64,000 nucleotides of DNA, taken from NCBI RefSeq assembly GCF_027941955.1, contig NZ_CP115960.1:1178001-1242000 (forward strand). The letters are read 5' to 3'. This document shows positions 17,212 through 26,776 of this stretch, piece after piece. This DNA comes from Sphingomonas sp. 7/4-4 (GTDB lineage Bacteria; Pseudomonadota; Alphaproteobacteria; Sphingomonadales; Sphingomonadaceae). A program made the translations under genes and the position numbers. Numbering within the stretch: the first letter of the stretch is position 1; each line of letters opens with the position of its first letter. Under the pieces are notes generated by a model. The model did no database searches. It was not told where the DNA came from and saw only the letters and a program-made list of their open reading frames with translations.

Positions 17212-17829
17212 TCAGCCCGCAGGAAGCCGCCGTACCGTCAGCACCTTCACCGGCGCCTCCGGAACCTCGCCTTTGAAGCTGCCCTGCAGCGTTTTGGTGG
17301 GCGAAGTCGGCGCGTCGAAGATCTTGAGGATTACGTCCATCCCCTCGGTCACGCGCCCAAAGGCGGCATAGCCGAGATTGTCGCCCGGCTTGCTCGGATC
17401 GGCATCGAACGAAGGCTGATCGCCGACCATGATCGTGAACTCGCCGCGCGCGCTGCCCGGCGCGAGCCGCGGCATCGACAGCGTGCCGTCGAGATGCTTG
17501 ATGCTGGTCTCGCTGGTCGGCTCGTGCTTGATCGGCGGCAGTATCTTCGCGGGCGCGTTCTGCACGCCGAGCTGGACGAACCCGAAATGGTCCGCGACCT
17601 TGACGGTGCGATAGAAGACGATCCCGTCGAGGCGCTTCTGATCGACATAGCGCAGGAAATTGCGCGCAGTGATCGGCGCCTTGTCGGCATAGACTTCGAC
17701 GACGACGCGGCCCGCGCTCGTCTCCAGCACCACGCGCGGATTGGTCGCGGGCGCCGGCGCGGCGGTCTGAGCGGCGGCAGGAAGCGCCAGCATGCCGGCC
17801 AGCAGCGCGAAAACCAGTCCCCGGATCAT
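17212..17829 (-). CDS. Periplasmic cyclophilin-type peptidylprolyl isomerase
   Basis: ATG at 17829, just after the ArsR stop and behind GGGGAGG, gives a signal peptide (MIRGLVFALLAGMLALPAAA) and a cyclophilin domain: VVLETSAGRVVVEVYADKAP, ARNFLRYVDQKRLDGIVFYR and GYAAFGRVTEGMDVILKIFD. It should catalyse proline cis-trans isomerisation of exported proteins. The canonical catalytic segment appears diverged (GEFTIMVGDQPSFD). It is co-transcribed with the ArsR regulator upstream. Confidence 0.9.
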   Translation of the reverse strand: MIRGLVFALLAGMLALPAAAQTAAPAPATNPRVVLETSAGRVVVEVYADKAPITARNFLRYVDQKRLDGIVFYRTVKVADHFGFVQLGVQNAPAKILPPIKHEPTSETSIKHLDGTLSMPRLAPGSARGEFTIMVGDQPSFDADPSKPGDNLGYAAFGRVTEGMDVILKIFDAPTSPTKTLQGSFKGEVPEAPVKVLTVRRLPAG

Positions 17830-17830
17830 C

Positions 17831-18193
17831 TCACGCCTCCCCTGCCTCATCCTTCACCGCATCCTTCGCCCTGGCCAGTTTGGCGCTTTCGGCCTTGAGC
17901 GGCTTCGACACCGGACAGACCTCCTGCAGATAGCCGTTCAGCGCATTGGCGAGATTGGCCTCGACCAGCCGGTAATGCACATATTGCCCGCGCTTCTCGC
18001 TGGCCACCAGCCCGGCATTTTCGAGCACCGAGAGATGCTGCGATACCGCCGGTTTGGAGATCTCGAACCGCGCCGCGATCTCGCCGGCAGTCAGCTCGGC
18101 ATGGCTCAGATAAGCGAGAATCTTCCGTCGGACGGTAGAGGACAGGGCTTCGAAGACGCGTTGCATACCCGGTAATTTAAGTGATTGCTTCAT
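17831..18193 (-). CDS. ArsR-family transcriptional regulator
   Basis: 120 residues with a winged helix: RVFEALSSTVRRKILAYLSH, ELTAGEIAARFEISKPAVSQ, HLSVLENAGLVASEKRGQYV. No metal-binding cysteine pair is present in the recognition helix, so it is closer to SdpR-like members than to arsenic sensors. It is divergent from a fatty-acid desaturase with a perfect palindrome between them, and probably represses both sides. A Lys/Ala-rich tail follows the domain. Confidence 0.92.
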   Translation of the reverse strand: MKQSLKLPGMQRVFEALSSTVRRKILAYLSHAELTAGEIAARFEISKPAVSQHLSVLENAGLVASEKRGQYVHYRLVEANLANALNGYLQEVCPVSKPLKAESAKLARAKDAVKDEAGEA

Positions 18194-18219
18194 TGCTTTC
18201 CAGTCCGAATCTAGTAATT

Positions 18220-18239
18220 AGGTAATTCCTTAATTACCT
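18220..18239. promoter_or_regulatory. Palindromic operator, ArsR/desaturase divergent promoter
   Basis: AGGTAATTCCTTAATTACCT is a perfect palindrome of eight-base arms around CCTT, thirteen bases before the desaturase start and 26 bases from the arsR start. A related GTAATTAG element lies just to its left. Its place between regulator and desaturase makes it the likely ArsR site. Confidence 0.7.
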
Positions 18240-18251
18240 GCGAGTCGCGAC

Positions 18252-19148
18252 ATGCATGATCCTCACGCGGTAAACAGCCTCATCGAGACGCCCGGAGCCG
18301 ATCCGGTGGAGGGGCAGGTGCGCTGGAGCCCGATGCTGTCGATCTGGAATGGCGGCATGGCGGGCGGCGCGATCCTGCTCGGACCCCTCACCTTTTCGCC
18401 CGGCGCGCTCATCGTGTTCGTCCTGACCACGGGGGCGACGCTCCTGCTCGGCCATTCGGTCGGCTTCCATCGGCGCCTGATCCATCGCAGCTTCGAATGC
18501 CCGCTCTGGCTTGAGCGGGTCCTCGTCTGGTTCGGTACGATCGTCGGGATGAGCGGCCCGCACGGCATCATCCGCACCCATGACCTGCGCGACTGGGCCC
18601 AGCGCCAGCACAGCTGCCATCCCTATCTCAGCCACCGGCACCCGATGCTCAAGGACGCGTGGTGGCAGATGCACTGCCGGCTGGAGCTCGCGCATCCGCC
18701 CGCCTTCGATCTCGGCCGCGCGGGCAGCGACCGTGTCTACCGCTTCCTCGAAGCGACGTGGATGGTGCAGCAATTGCCGGTCGCGGCATTGCTGTTCTGG
18801 GCGGGCGGCTGGGGATTCGTCGTCTGGGGCGTCTGCGCGCGCGTCGCGATCTCGGTGCACGGGCATTGGTTCGTCGGGCATCTGGCGCACACAAAAGGCC
18901 CACAGCATTGGCTGGTCGAAGGCGCCGGCGTGCAGGCGCACGACGTTCCCTGGGCCGGCTTCGTCACGATGGGCGAGGCGTGGCACAACAACCACCACGC
19001 CTTCCCCGGCTCGGCGCGCATCGGTCTCTACCCGGGACAGAGCGATCTGGGGTTCGTGTTCATCCGGCTGCTGGAGCACGTGGGGCTGGCATGGAACGTA
19101 CGGACGCCCGCGACGCTGCCCCGCCGCAGCGAGCTACAGCCATGCTGA
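18252..19148 (+). CDS. Membrane fatty-acid (acyl-CoA type) desaturase
   Basis: 298 residues with the three histidine clusters of membrane desaturases: GFHRRLIHRS, then RDWAQRQHSCHPYLSHRH, and EAWHNNHHAFPGSA near the C terminus. Four or so hydrophobic segments surround them. The enzyme should insert a double bond into acyl chains in the inner membrane, adjusting fluidity. A divergent ArsR regulator and a palindrome suggest controlled expression. The exact substrate and position of desaturation cannot be told. Confidence 0.88.
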   Translation: MHDPHAVNSLIETPGADPVEGQVRWSPMLSIWNGGMAGGAILLGPLTFSPGALIVFVLTTGATLLLGHSVGFHRRLIHRSFECPLWLERVLVWFGTIVGMSGPHGIIRTHDLRDWAQRQHSCHPYLSHRHPMLKDAWWQMHCRLELAHPPAFDLGRAGSDRVYRFLEATWMVQQLPVAALLFWAGGWGFVVWGVCARVAISVHGHWFVGHLAHTKGPQHWLVEGAGVQAHDVPWAGFVTMGEAWHNNHHAFPGSARIGLYPGQSDLGFVFIRLLEHVGLAWNVRTPATLPRRSELQPC

Positions 19149-19567
19149 CCGAACAACGGCATGCGGGATGCGGCACGCAGACCGCGGCGCTGTTCTGCGG
19201 GAGCTGGGCCGCGGCCGCATTGTTCACTTGCTGGTTCATCGCGACGATGGGTCTTTGGGGCCTGATCGCCTTCCTGCCCGCTTTGGCGCTGATCGCGACC
19301 GTCGCACTGGTGCCCGGGCTTCTGCTTTACTGGTTGGCGGTCCAGATGCGGCTGGCGAATGGGTGGACCGCCACCATAGCCGGGTTGGTGGCCGGCGAAG
19401 CGGTCCTGTTCTTCGGCTGTGGCGAGCTACCGACCATGGCGCCGTTCCCGGTCGATACGCTATTGTTCGGCGCCGCCGGAATGGTCGGCGGCTTCGTGTT
19501 CTGGCGCAACGTGCGCCGCGAGACGAATGCGCCGGACGAGCCGGTCAGCCCGCCAGTGCCTTCTTGA
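19142..19567 (+). CDS. Hypothetical membrane protein, 141 aa
   Basis: ATG at 19142 overlaps the desaturase end by seven bases, so translation is coupled. The protein ([20 protein letters not shown]) has four hydrophobic segments, including [20 protein letters not shown] and [17 protein letters not shown]. Its 3' end overlaps the 3' end of gatB by 23 bases in convergent orientation. No family is recognised; a role with the desaturase is possible. Confidence 0.75.
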   Translation: MLTEQRHAGCGTQTAALFCGSWAAAALFTCWFIATMGLWGLIAFLPALALIATVALVPGLLLYWLAVQMRLANGWTATIAGLVAGEAVLFFGCGELPTMAPFPVDTLLFGAAGMVGGFVFWRNVRRETNAPDEPVSPPVPS

Positions 19568-21044
19568 GCAGCTCGTTGACCACTGCGGGATTGGCCTTGC
19601 CGCCCATCGCCTTCATCGTCTGGCCGACGAAGAAGCCGAACAGGGCCTCCTTGCCGCCGCGATACTGCTCGAGCTGGCCCGGATTCTTCGCCAGCACCTC
19701 GGCGATCACCGCTTCGATCGCGCCGGTGTCACTGGTCTGCTTGAGCCCGCGATCCTCGACGATCTTCGGCGCGCTGTCGCCGGTTTCGAGCATGATCTCG
19801 AACACCTGCTTGGCGAGCGGGCCCGAGATCGTGCCGTCGGCAACCAACGCGAGCAACTCGGCGCCCTGGACGGGGCTGACCGGGCTTTCGTCCAGTTCCT
19901 TGCCGAGGCGGTTTAGCGCGCCATAGAGATCCGAGATCAGCCAGTTGGCCGCGGGGCGCGCGACTTCCTGCTCGCCCTTGGCCTGGACCCGCGCCGATTC
20001 GGCCAGCAGCGCCTCGAACCAGCGCGCGGTCTCGGCATCGGCGGTCAGCACCGCCGCGTTATACGCGCTCAGCCCGAGATCACTCTCGTAGCGGCGGCGC
20101 TTGGCGTCGGGCAACTCGGGCAGGCTCGCCTTGCATGCGTCGAGGAACGCATCGTCGAGCACCAAGGGCAGCAGGTCCGGATCGGGGAAATAGCGATAGT
20201 CGTGCGCGTCTTCCTTCGAGCGCATCGAGCGGGTCTCGCCGCGATCGGGATCGAACAGGCGGGTTTCCTGAACGATGCGTCCGCCGCTCTCGAGCGTCTC
20301 GACCTGACGCCGCGCCTCATATTCGATCGCCGCCATCACGAAACGGACGGAATTGACGTTCTTGGTCTCGGTCCGCGTGCCGAGCTCGCCGCCCGGCTTG
20401 CGCACGCTGACATTGACGTCGGCGCGCATCGAGCCTTCTTCCATGTTGCCGTCGCACGAGCCGACATATCTCAGGATCGAGCGCAGCTTCTTGACGTAAG
20501 CTCCTGCTTCGGCAGGTGAACGCATGTCCGGACGGCTGACGATCTCCATCAGCGCGACGCCCGCGCGATTGAGGTCGACATAGGAGCGCGTCGGATGCTG
20601 GTCGTGCATCAGCTTGCCGGCATCCTGCTCGATATGGATGCGCTCGATCCCGATTTCCTTGGTGAAGGCTTCGGGGTCCTTCTCGTCGAGGCTGATCTCG
20701 ATCCGGCCCTCGCCGACGATCGGGTGGTAGAGCTGGCTGATCTGATAGCCCTGCGGCAGATCGGCGTAGAAATAGTTCTTCCGGTCGAACCGCGAATATT
20801 TGTTGATCACCGCACCCAGCGCCATGCCGGTGCGCACCGCCTGGCGGATGCACTCCTTGTTCGGCGTCGGCAGCATGCCGGGCATGGCGGCGTCGATCAG
20901 CGACACCTGGCTGTTGGGCTCGGCGCCGAACTCGGTCGCCGCGCCCGAGAAGAGCTTGGCGTTGGAGGTCACCTGCGCATGGACCTCGAGGCCGATCACG
21001 ACCTCCCACTCGCCGGTGTCGCCCTGAATACGAAATTCGCTCAT
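19545..21044 (-). CDS. gatB: Asp/Glu-tRNA amidotransferase subunit B
   Basis: The 499-residue GatB is the tRNA-binding and kinase subunit of GatCAB, which amidates misacylated Glu-tRNA(Gln) or Asp-tRNA(Asn). Signs: [60 protein letters not shown] and the C-terminal YqeY-like helical domain ending [17 protein letters not shown]. It is intact and of usual length. It lies downstream of gatA, separated by a REP palindrome. Confidence 0.97.
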   Translation of the reverse strand: MSEFRIQGDTGEWEVVIGLEVHAQVTSNAKLFSGAATEFGAEPNSQVSLIDAAMPGMLPTPNKECIRQAVRTGMALGAVINKYSRFDRKNYFYADLPQGYQISQLYHPIVGEGRIEISLDEKDPEAFTKEIGIERIHIEQDAGKLMHDQHPTRSYVDLNRAGVALMEIVSRPDMRSPAEAGAYVKKLRSILRYVGSCDGNMEEGSMRADVNVSVRKPGGELGTRTETKNVNSVRFVMAAIEYEARRQVETLESGGRIVQETRLFDPDRGETRSMRSKEDAHDYRYFPDPDLLPLVLDDAFLDACKASLPELPDAKRRRYESDLGLSAYNAAVLTADAETARWFEALLAESARVQAKGEQEVARPAANWLISDLYGALNRLGKELDESPVSPVQGAELLALVADGTISGPLAKQVFEIMLETGDSAPKIVEDRGLKQTSDTGAIEAVIAEVLAKNPGQLEQYRGGKEALFGFFVGQTMKAMGGKANPAVVNELLKKALAG

Positions 21045-21054
21045 CTTACTTCTT

Positions 21055-21127
21055 CCGTTCGGGCTGAGCCTGTCGAAGCCCAGCCCTCGATCGCAAGTAC
21101 GCCCTTCGACAAGCTCAGGGCGAACGG
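21055..21127. repeat. REP-like palindrome between gatA and gatB
   Basis: Two imperfect inverted arms, 21055-21081 (CCGTTCGGGCTGAGCCTGTC...) and 21101-21127 (...AAGCTCAGGGCGAACGG), flank an 19-base centre. It resembles interspersed palindromic repeats common in sphingomonads. It may form an RNA hairpin that sets relative expression of gatA and gatB. Confidence 0.8.
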
Positions 21128-21132
21128 ATGTG

Positions 21133-22616
21133 TCACCACCAGCTCTCCGGCCGCGCCGTGAACCCGGCGCGCTGCTCGATCGCCAGCCCTGCGTCGAGCA
21201 CGCCTTGCTCGTCGAGCGGCTTGCCGATGATCTGGAGGCCCAGCGGCAGCCCGCTTTTGTCGAGCCCGCCCGGCACCGACATCGCCGGCAACCCTGCGAG
21301 CGAGCTCGGCACGGTGAAGACGTCGTTGAGGTACATCGCCAGTGGATCGGCCGATTTCTCGCCCAGCGCGAACGCAGCGCTCGGCGCGGTCGGGGTCAGC
21401 AGCAAGTCGCAGTACGTCCACGCATTCTCGAAGTCGCGCGCGATCAGCGTCCGCACCTTCTGCGCCTGCGTGTAATAAGCGTCGTAGAAGCCCGCCGAAA
21501 GCACGTACGTGCCGATCAGGATGCGGCGCTTGACCTCGTCGCCGAAGCCGGCGGCGCGCGTCGCGGCGTACATGTCCTGGAGGTTCTGCCCTCGGCCAGC
21601 TCGCGCAGGCCGTAGCGCACGCCGTCATAGCGCGCGAGGTTCGACGAGGCCTCGGCCGGCGCGATGATGTAATAAGCGGGCAGCGCGTACTTCGTGTGCG
21701 GGAGCGATACCTCGACGACTTCGGCGCCGGCGTCCTTCAACCAGTCGATGCCCTGCTGCCAGAGCGCCTCGATCTCGGCCGGCATGCCGTCGACGCGATA
21801 TTCCTTGGGAATGCCGATCTTCTTGCCGCGCAGGCTTCCGGAGAGATTCGCCTCCCATTTCGGCACCGCCAGCTCGAGCGACGTCGAATCCTTGGGATCG
21901 AACCCGGCCATGCTCTCGAGCAGGATCGCGCAATCCTGCACCGAGCGCGCCATCGGCCCGGCCTGGTCGAGCGACGAGGCGAAGGCGACCACGCCCCAGC
22001 GCGAGCAGCGGCCATAGGTCGGCTTGATGCCCGAAATGCCGGTGAACGCCGCCGGCTGGCGGATCGAGCCGCCGGTATCGGTGCCGGTAGCGCCCGGCAC
22101 GACCCGCGCCGCGATCGCCGCGGACGACCCGCCCGAGGAGCCGCCGGGCGCCAGCGAGGCATTGTCGCCGCCGCCGCGCCGCCACGGCGAGATCACGTTG
22201 CCGAAGTACGAGGTCTCGTTGGACGAGCCCATCGCGAACTGGTCCATGTTGAGCTTGCCGAGCATGCCCGCGCCCGCGTCCCACAGCCGCTGCGACACGG
22301 TCGATTCATAGACCGGCTTGAAGCCTTCGAGGATGTGGCTCGCCGCCGTGGTCTGCACGCCCTTCGTCGCGAACAGGTCCTTCATGCCGATCGGCACGCC
22401 GGCCAGCGGCTTGAGCGTCTCGCCCGCCGCGCGCGCGGCATCGGCTTCCTTGGCGGCGGCGATGGCATGGTCGGGGGTCTCGACGATGAACGCGTTGAGC
22501 GCCTTCGCCTTGCTCACCTTGACGACGAACGCGTCGGCGACTTCGCGCGCCGAGAAACTGCCCATGCGGACGCCGTCGCGCAGCTGCGCGATGCCGAGAT
22601 CGGTGATGTCGGTCAT
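21133..22616 (-). CDS. gatA: Asp/Glu-tRNA amidotransferase subunit A (frameshifted)
   Basis: Merged reading of about 494 residues from ATG at 22616. GatA is the amidase subunit that releases ammonia from glutamine. The catalytic parts are intact: [10 protein letters not shown] (Lys) and [16 protein letters not shown] (Ser pair), then [17 protein letters not shown]. The frame breaks at GAGGGCAG (plus 21589-21591); one more G gives [20 protein letters not shown] and the normal C-terminal half ending TARPESWW. As the gene is normally essential, an assembly error is far more likely than a real mutation. The start overlaps the gatC end. Confidence 0.95.
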
Positions 22617-22900
22617 TCGACCACCTTCGGCACGGTGAAGAAGCCGTGCTCGCCCTGCGGCGCGTTCTGGAGGACGGCGTCGCGCTGCTGGCCCTCGGTC
22701 ACCACGTCTTCCCGAAGCCGGAGCGTGTTGGGGATCACGGCGGTCATCGGCTCGACCGAGGACGTGTCGACCTCGCCCAATTGCTCGATCCAGCCGAGGA
22801 TGTTGTTGAGCTCTGGCGCAAGGCGCTCGGCATCGGCATCGCTGATCGCGATCCGGGCGAGGCTGGCCACCTTCTTCACGGTTGCTGTGTCTACGGACAT
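22613..22900 (-). CDS. gatC: Asp/Glu-tRNA amidotransferase subunit C
   Basis: ATG at 22900 gives [20 protein letters not shown], a 95-residue GatC. The N-terminal helices ([20 protein letters not shown]) and the extended C-terminal arm ([16 protein letters not shown]) are typical; the arm winds between GatA and GatB. The stop overlaps the gatA ATG, so gatC-gatA-gatB is one operon. Confidence 0.95.
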   Translation of the reverse strand: MSVDTATVKKVASLARIAISDADAERLAPELNNILGWIEQLGEVDTSSVEPMTAVIPNTLRLREDVVTEGQQRDAVLQNAPQGEHGFFTVPKVVE

Positions 22901-22942
22901 GAGGGCGCGACTAACAGCCGCGCCCCCGGCCTTCAAGCGCTG

Positions 22943-24727
22943 CTATTCGAATGCTTCGCCAACCGGCACGCCTCCGACGAACGCCTGTCGTCGCTGGACC
23001 GGGCGTATTTCGATACCGCCCGCGGCATAGCCCTTCGCACGCGCCGCTTTTTCAAGCTGGGAGTTTGCCGTCTGCGGCCAGGTGGCAGGTCCCCATTTGC
23101 CGTTCGCCAACGCATACCTGGCCTCGACGCGGCAATAATCGATCACTCCGAAAGCACGGATATCCTCATGCCGGGCAACCGGGCGCGTCGACGAGGGCTT
23201 GAAGCAGACATCTTTGAAAAGCAGTGCCTCGGTCCCGATGAAGACCAGGGTGCAGGTGAAACCACCGGTACATGCCGCGCTGGCACTGATCTGATCGCGC
23301 AGTTCGGGCGGAAGTTGCGCCCCCTTGGGCAGTATCCGCAACCTCTTTGTCAGCTCCTCGCGAAGCCGGATGCGCGTGTCGCCGTGCTCGACCACCCAGC
23401 GATTGGGTGCCTTGGCCACTTCGATCGCTCTCGCGCGGAAAAGCGGGTTGCCCGACGCGGCCAGCCGTTGAAGTGCAGCCCTTCCGGGCTTGCCGAAATC
23501 GAAGGCGAGCGCAGCCCAGTCAAACTTCGCCGACGGCGTCCTGCCCGATTCGAGCCGCGCGAGCTGGTCGCGCGTCGAGATCGCATTGAAGCTCACCAGC
23601 GGCGTCGCAAGCACCAAAGCCACGCCGCACACCACGAAGGCCAGCACCAGGTTGAGCGGCCGTATCCGCGCAGCCCAGTCCAACCGTCCGCGTATCAAGG
23701 CATAAAGATAGGCCCCGCCCCACAGGCAGGCGAGCGCGACGAACACGATTGCCCAGAGCCGCTGGGGAGTGAAGCCATATTGCCCGGTGCGCAGCGAAAT
23801 CGCGATCGTGGCGAGCACCGCCAGCGGCAACATCACCGCCGCCAGCCCCATCGCGCCATAGCGCAGCAGCGGGAAGCGCCGCTCCTGATCGGGCGCATTG
23901 CCGATCACTGCGTTGGCGAGGACCAATGCGCCGGCGACGCAGAACAGCAGGATCGGCGTGGTCGACTTGGTCGCCTCCCACAATGCGTTCAGTCCGGTGA
24001 AGGGCAAAGCCAGCACGAACAGCACCAGCCCCACCGCGAGCACCGGCGCCAGCACCGCGAGCACCATCGCCACCACGCGCTGGAGCAGCCGCACCACGCC
24101 GTCATGCTCGCGCAGCAGGCCCAGCGCCGCCCCGAAGGCGAGCCCGATCAGCGAACGCCAGAACCAGTCCTTTTCGAGCAGTTCCTTGAGGAAATCGATC
24201 TTGATCAGATCGAACAGCAGCGCCAGCAGCCACGCCAGCGCGAAGACGATTCCGACGAACACCCAGCATGCGAACCACAAAACGACGTTGGTCCAGGCAT
24301 GGTCGTGCACCGATTCGTACGGGAAGCGCCGGGCGCCTTCATCACGCGCCGCCTGGAACAGGGGTGCCGCGACCGCCACTGCGAGTAACAGGCTCACCAT
24401 CCGCCAGCCTTCGCCGACGCTCCAGTCCTCGGGCGTGCCGTTCCACGCCACCACCAGCGCGCCGACCAACGCGAGCGCCGCCGCGAACAGCAGCGACCAC
24501 CACCAAAGCCGCCGCTCGAGCGTGAATCCGGCCAGCCCCGCGACGAATACCACGCCGGTCACCGAGCTGGCCTGCAGCGTCGTCAGGTTGTTGTGAAAGC
24601 CGGGGCCGAGAATGCAATGCACCACGAATCCGGCGACGAGCCCCAATCCCGCCAGGATCAACGGCCGCGCCGCCCAGCCGTTCTCCGGTACCGGCCCCTC
24701 GCCTGCGATGGCTTCATCCCCCTGCAT
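22943..24727 (-). CDS. DUF4153 multi-pass membrane protein
   Basis: 594 residues from ATG at 24727 (MQGDEAIAGEGPVPENGWAA), chosen over an upstream in-frame start that lacks this domain order. About twelve hydrophobic segments fill residues 20-410, with the DUF4153 pattern (e.g. TTPILLFCVAGALVLANAVI and GQYGFTPQRLWAIVFVALAC). A large soluble C-terminal part (FDFGKPGRAALQRLAASGNP) follows. The family has no known function. It lies 42 bases upstream of gatC and may be in the same transcript. Confidence 0.8.
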   Translation of the reverse strand: MQGDEAIAGEGPVPENGWAARPLILAGLGLVAGFVVHCILGPGFHNNLTTLQASSVTGVVFVAGLAGFTLERRLWWWSLLFAAALALVGALVVAWNGTPEDWSVGEGWRMVSLLLAVAVAAPLFQAARDEGARRFPYESVHDHAWTNVVLWFACWVFVGIVFALAWLLALLFDLIKIDFLKELLEKDWFWRSLIGLAFGAALGLLREHDGVVRLLQRVVAMVLAVLAPVLAVGLVLFVLALPFTGLNALWEATKSTTPILLFCVAGALVLANAVIGNAPDQERRFPLLRYGAMGLAAVMLPLAVLATIAISLRTGQYGFTPQRLWAIVFVALACLWGGAYLYALIRGRLDWAARIRPLNLVLAFVVCGVALVLATPLVSFNAISTRDQLARLESGRTPSAKFDWAALAFDFGKPGRAALQRLAASGNPLFRARAIEVAKAPNRWVVEHGDTRIRLREELTKRLRILPKGAQLPPELRDQISASAACTGGFTCTLVFIGTEALLFKDVCFKPSSTRPVARHEDIRAFGVIDYCRVEARYALANGKWGPATWPQTANSQLEKAARAKGYAAGGIEIRPVQRRQAFVGGVPVGEAFE

Positions 24728-24956
24728 TGCCGATCTCCGATTTGTTGAAGCGCGTGATCTGGCGCAAGCCGCCCGCCGCGGCATGATCAAAGGCTGAGCT
24801 TTTCCTGAGCAGCGCCAATCTGTCCCCGTTTCGCCGCCGGAACATCCCCTGCCCCGATGGTTACGTCAACGCAGTTGCATCCGGCACAAGCGTGCGCCAC
24901 GGGAACGCGATTGCAACGCGTCGGTTTATGTTGCACCGCACAATGGAGAGTGCGTT

Positions 24957-26059
24957 TTGGCCCGGAAGTTCCTGTATGTCGTCGCAGTCCTGATCGTGCT
25001 CGCGCTCGCCGCCGCCTTTGCCTATCGCTTCTACGGCGTTCAGCTGATGCGCCAGTTCATGGTGCCATCGGGCCAAGCCGTTGCGCTGCCGCCGCCCGAT
25101 CGCGCCGCTTATGCCCGTGCCGACATGTGGATCGCCCGCCCCGACAAGCCGGGTAATCCCGCGCTCTGGACACCCGAGGGCTTCAAGCCCGCGGAGAAGC
25201 CCGAAGCGGCGGTGTTCTTCGTCCACCCGACTTCGTTCCTCGACACCGCGACGTGGAACGCCCCGCTCGACAATGCCGATGCCAACAGCCGTGCAGCCTT
25301 GTTCCTGCGCGGCCAGGCGAGCGCGTTCAATTCGGTCGGCGCAATCTGGGCGCCGCGCTATCGCCAGGCGACCTTCGGCGCCTTCCTCACCAACAAGGCG
25401 GCCGCGCAGCAGGCGCTCGACTTCGCCTATCGCGACGTCCTCGCCGCGTTCGACGAGTTCGTGAAGGAAGCCGGCGACCGCCCGATCCTCCTCGCCGGCC
25501 ACAGCCAGGGCGCGCTCCATCTCTCGCGCCTGCTCGTCGATCGCGTCGCCGGCACGCCGCTCGCGAAGCGCGTGATTGCGGCCTATGTCGTCGGCTGGCC
25601 GGTCTCGATCACCGCGGACCTGCCCAAGATGGGGCTGCCCGCCTGCTCGCGTCCCGACGAGGCGGGCTGCATTCTCTCGTGGCAGAGCTTCTCCGAGCCC
25701 GCTGATCCCTCATTGATCCTCGACACGTTCGACGCGACCACCGGCTTCACTGGCAAGCCCCGCGCGGGAACGCCGATGATCTGCACCAACCCGCTCACCG
25801 GCAAGCCCGGCGGTTCCGCCCCGGCGGAGGCCAATCTCGGCACGCTGATCCCCGACATGAACTTTCAGTCGGCGAAGCTCGTCACCGGGCGGGTCCCCGC
25901 GCGCTGCGACGGCCGCGGCTTCGTCACGATCGGCCGCACGCCCCCGATTTCGGCCAGTACGTCCTGCCCGGCAACAATTACCACGTGTTCGACTACAGCC
26001 TGTTCTGGGCGAACGTGCGCCAGGATGCCGAGCGCCGGCTGGCGGCGTACAAGTCCTGA
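24957..26059 (+). CDS. DUF3089 alpha/beta-hydrolase-like protein (frameshifted)
   Basis: Merged reading of about 367 residues from TTG at 24957, nine bases after GGAG. A signal anchor ([20 protein letters not shown]) is followed by [20 protein letters not shown] and the nucleophile elbow [16 protein letters not shown], typical of DUF3089 hydrolases. The frame breaks near 25930; with one base more the end reads [20 protein letters not shown] and stops at 26059. Its raw fusion to the following ruvX frame is an artefact. Substrate unknown. Confidence 0.8.
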
Positions 26060-26060
26060 T

Positions 26061-26149
26061 CCGTCACCCCGGCGAACGCCGGGGCCCAGAGTTTCTCATT
26101 CCCGCCGGTCCTGCTTGGCTCTGGGTCCCGGCTTTCGCCGGGATGACGG
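26061..26149. repeat. REP-like palindrome, family 2, copy 1
   Basis: Arms CCGTCACCCCGGCGAACGCC and, at the other end, CTTTCGCCGGGATGACGG form a long imperfect hairpin, with inner arms GGCCCAGAG/CTCTGGGTCC. A second copy is at 60698-60780. It fills the gap between the DUF3089 gene and ruvX. Confidence 0.8.
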
Positions 26150-26168
26150 AAACGCTAGAGGAGCCCGC

Positions 26169-26633
26169 GTGATCACCACTGCCTCCGCCGAATTCCGCGC
26201 CGCGCTGCCCGCCGGCGGGCGCCTGCTCGGGCTCGATGTCGGCACCAAGACGATCGGCACTGCGCTCTGCGACGCCGGCTGGAGTTTCGCCAGCCCCGCT
26301 TCACTGATCCGCCGCACCAAATTCACCAAGGACAAGGCCGCGCTTGCCGGACTGATCGCGCAACAGCAGGTCAAGGGCCTCGTCATCGGCTTGCCGCTCA
26401 ACCTCGACGGCACCGACAGTCCCCGCACCCAATCCACCCGCGCCTTCGCGCGCAATCTCGACGACATGGCCCTCCCCATCCTGCTCTGGGACGAGCGCTG
26501 GTCGACCGTCGCTGTGGAGCGCACGCTGATCGAGCAGGATTTCAGCCGCGCCCGCCGCGCCGAGATGATCGACAACATGGCAGCAGCGCATATCCTTCAG
26601 GCCGCGATCGACGCGCTGGTGAACGTGGCTTAG
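26169..26633 (+). CDS. ruvX: RuvX/YqgF-family nuclease-like protein
   Basis: GTG at 26169 lies seven bases after AGAGGAG. The 154-residue protein has the RNase-H-like signs of the family: [38 protein letters not shown] and [17 protein letters not shown], with acidic catalytic residues in the first and last. The family is linked to rRNA 5'-end processing and proposed Holliday-junction resolution. The length is normal. Confidence 0.93.
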   Translation: MITTASAEFRAALPAGGRLLGLDVGTKTIGTALCDAGWSFASPASLIRRTKFTKDKAALAGLIAQQQVKGLVIGLPLNLDGTDSPRTQSTRAFARNLDDMALPILLWDERWSTVAVERTLIEQDFSRARRAEMIDNMAAAHILQAAIDALVNVA

Positions 26634-26776
26634 TCGCCGCTACCCGCAAATTTCCATCCGGCGTCATAATATACCGCACGCTGACCTCCGCTCCCTGATT
26701 GTTTCAGACGGGAAACGTTCCGACTGGTTCAAGACGGCTTGCCCGTGGTGCGGTCCCCGGCTAACCCGCCCTTTTA

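Noticed and set aside
21133..22616. gatA as a true pseudogene
   Set aside because: gatC and gatB are intact and the catalytic residues are conserved on both sides of the break; one missing G explains it.
26060..26168. Fusion of the DUF3089 hydrolase to RuvX
   Set aside because: The joining segment translates a REP palindrome; both genes have their own start or stop once the frame break near 25930 is mended.
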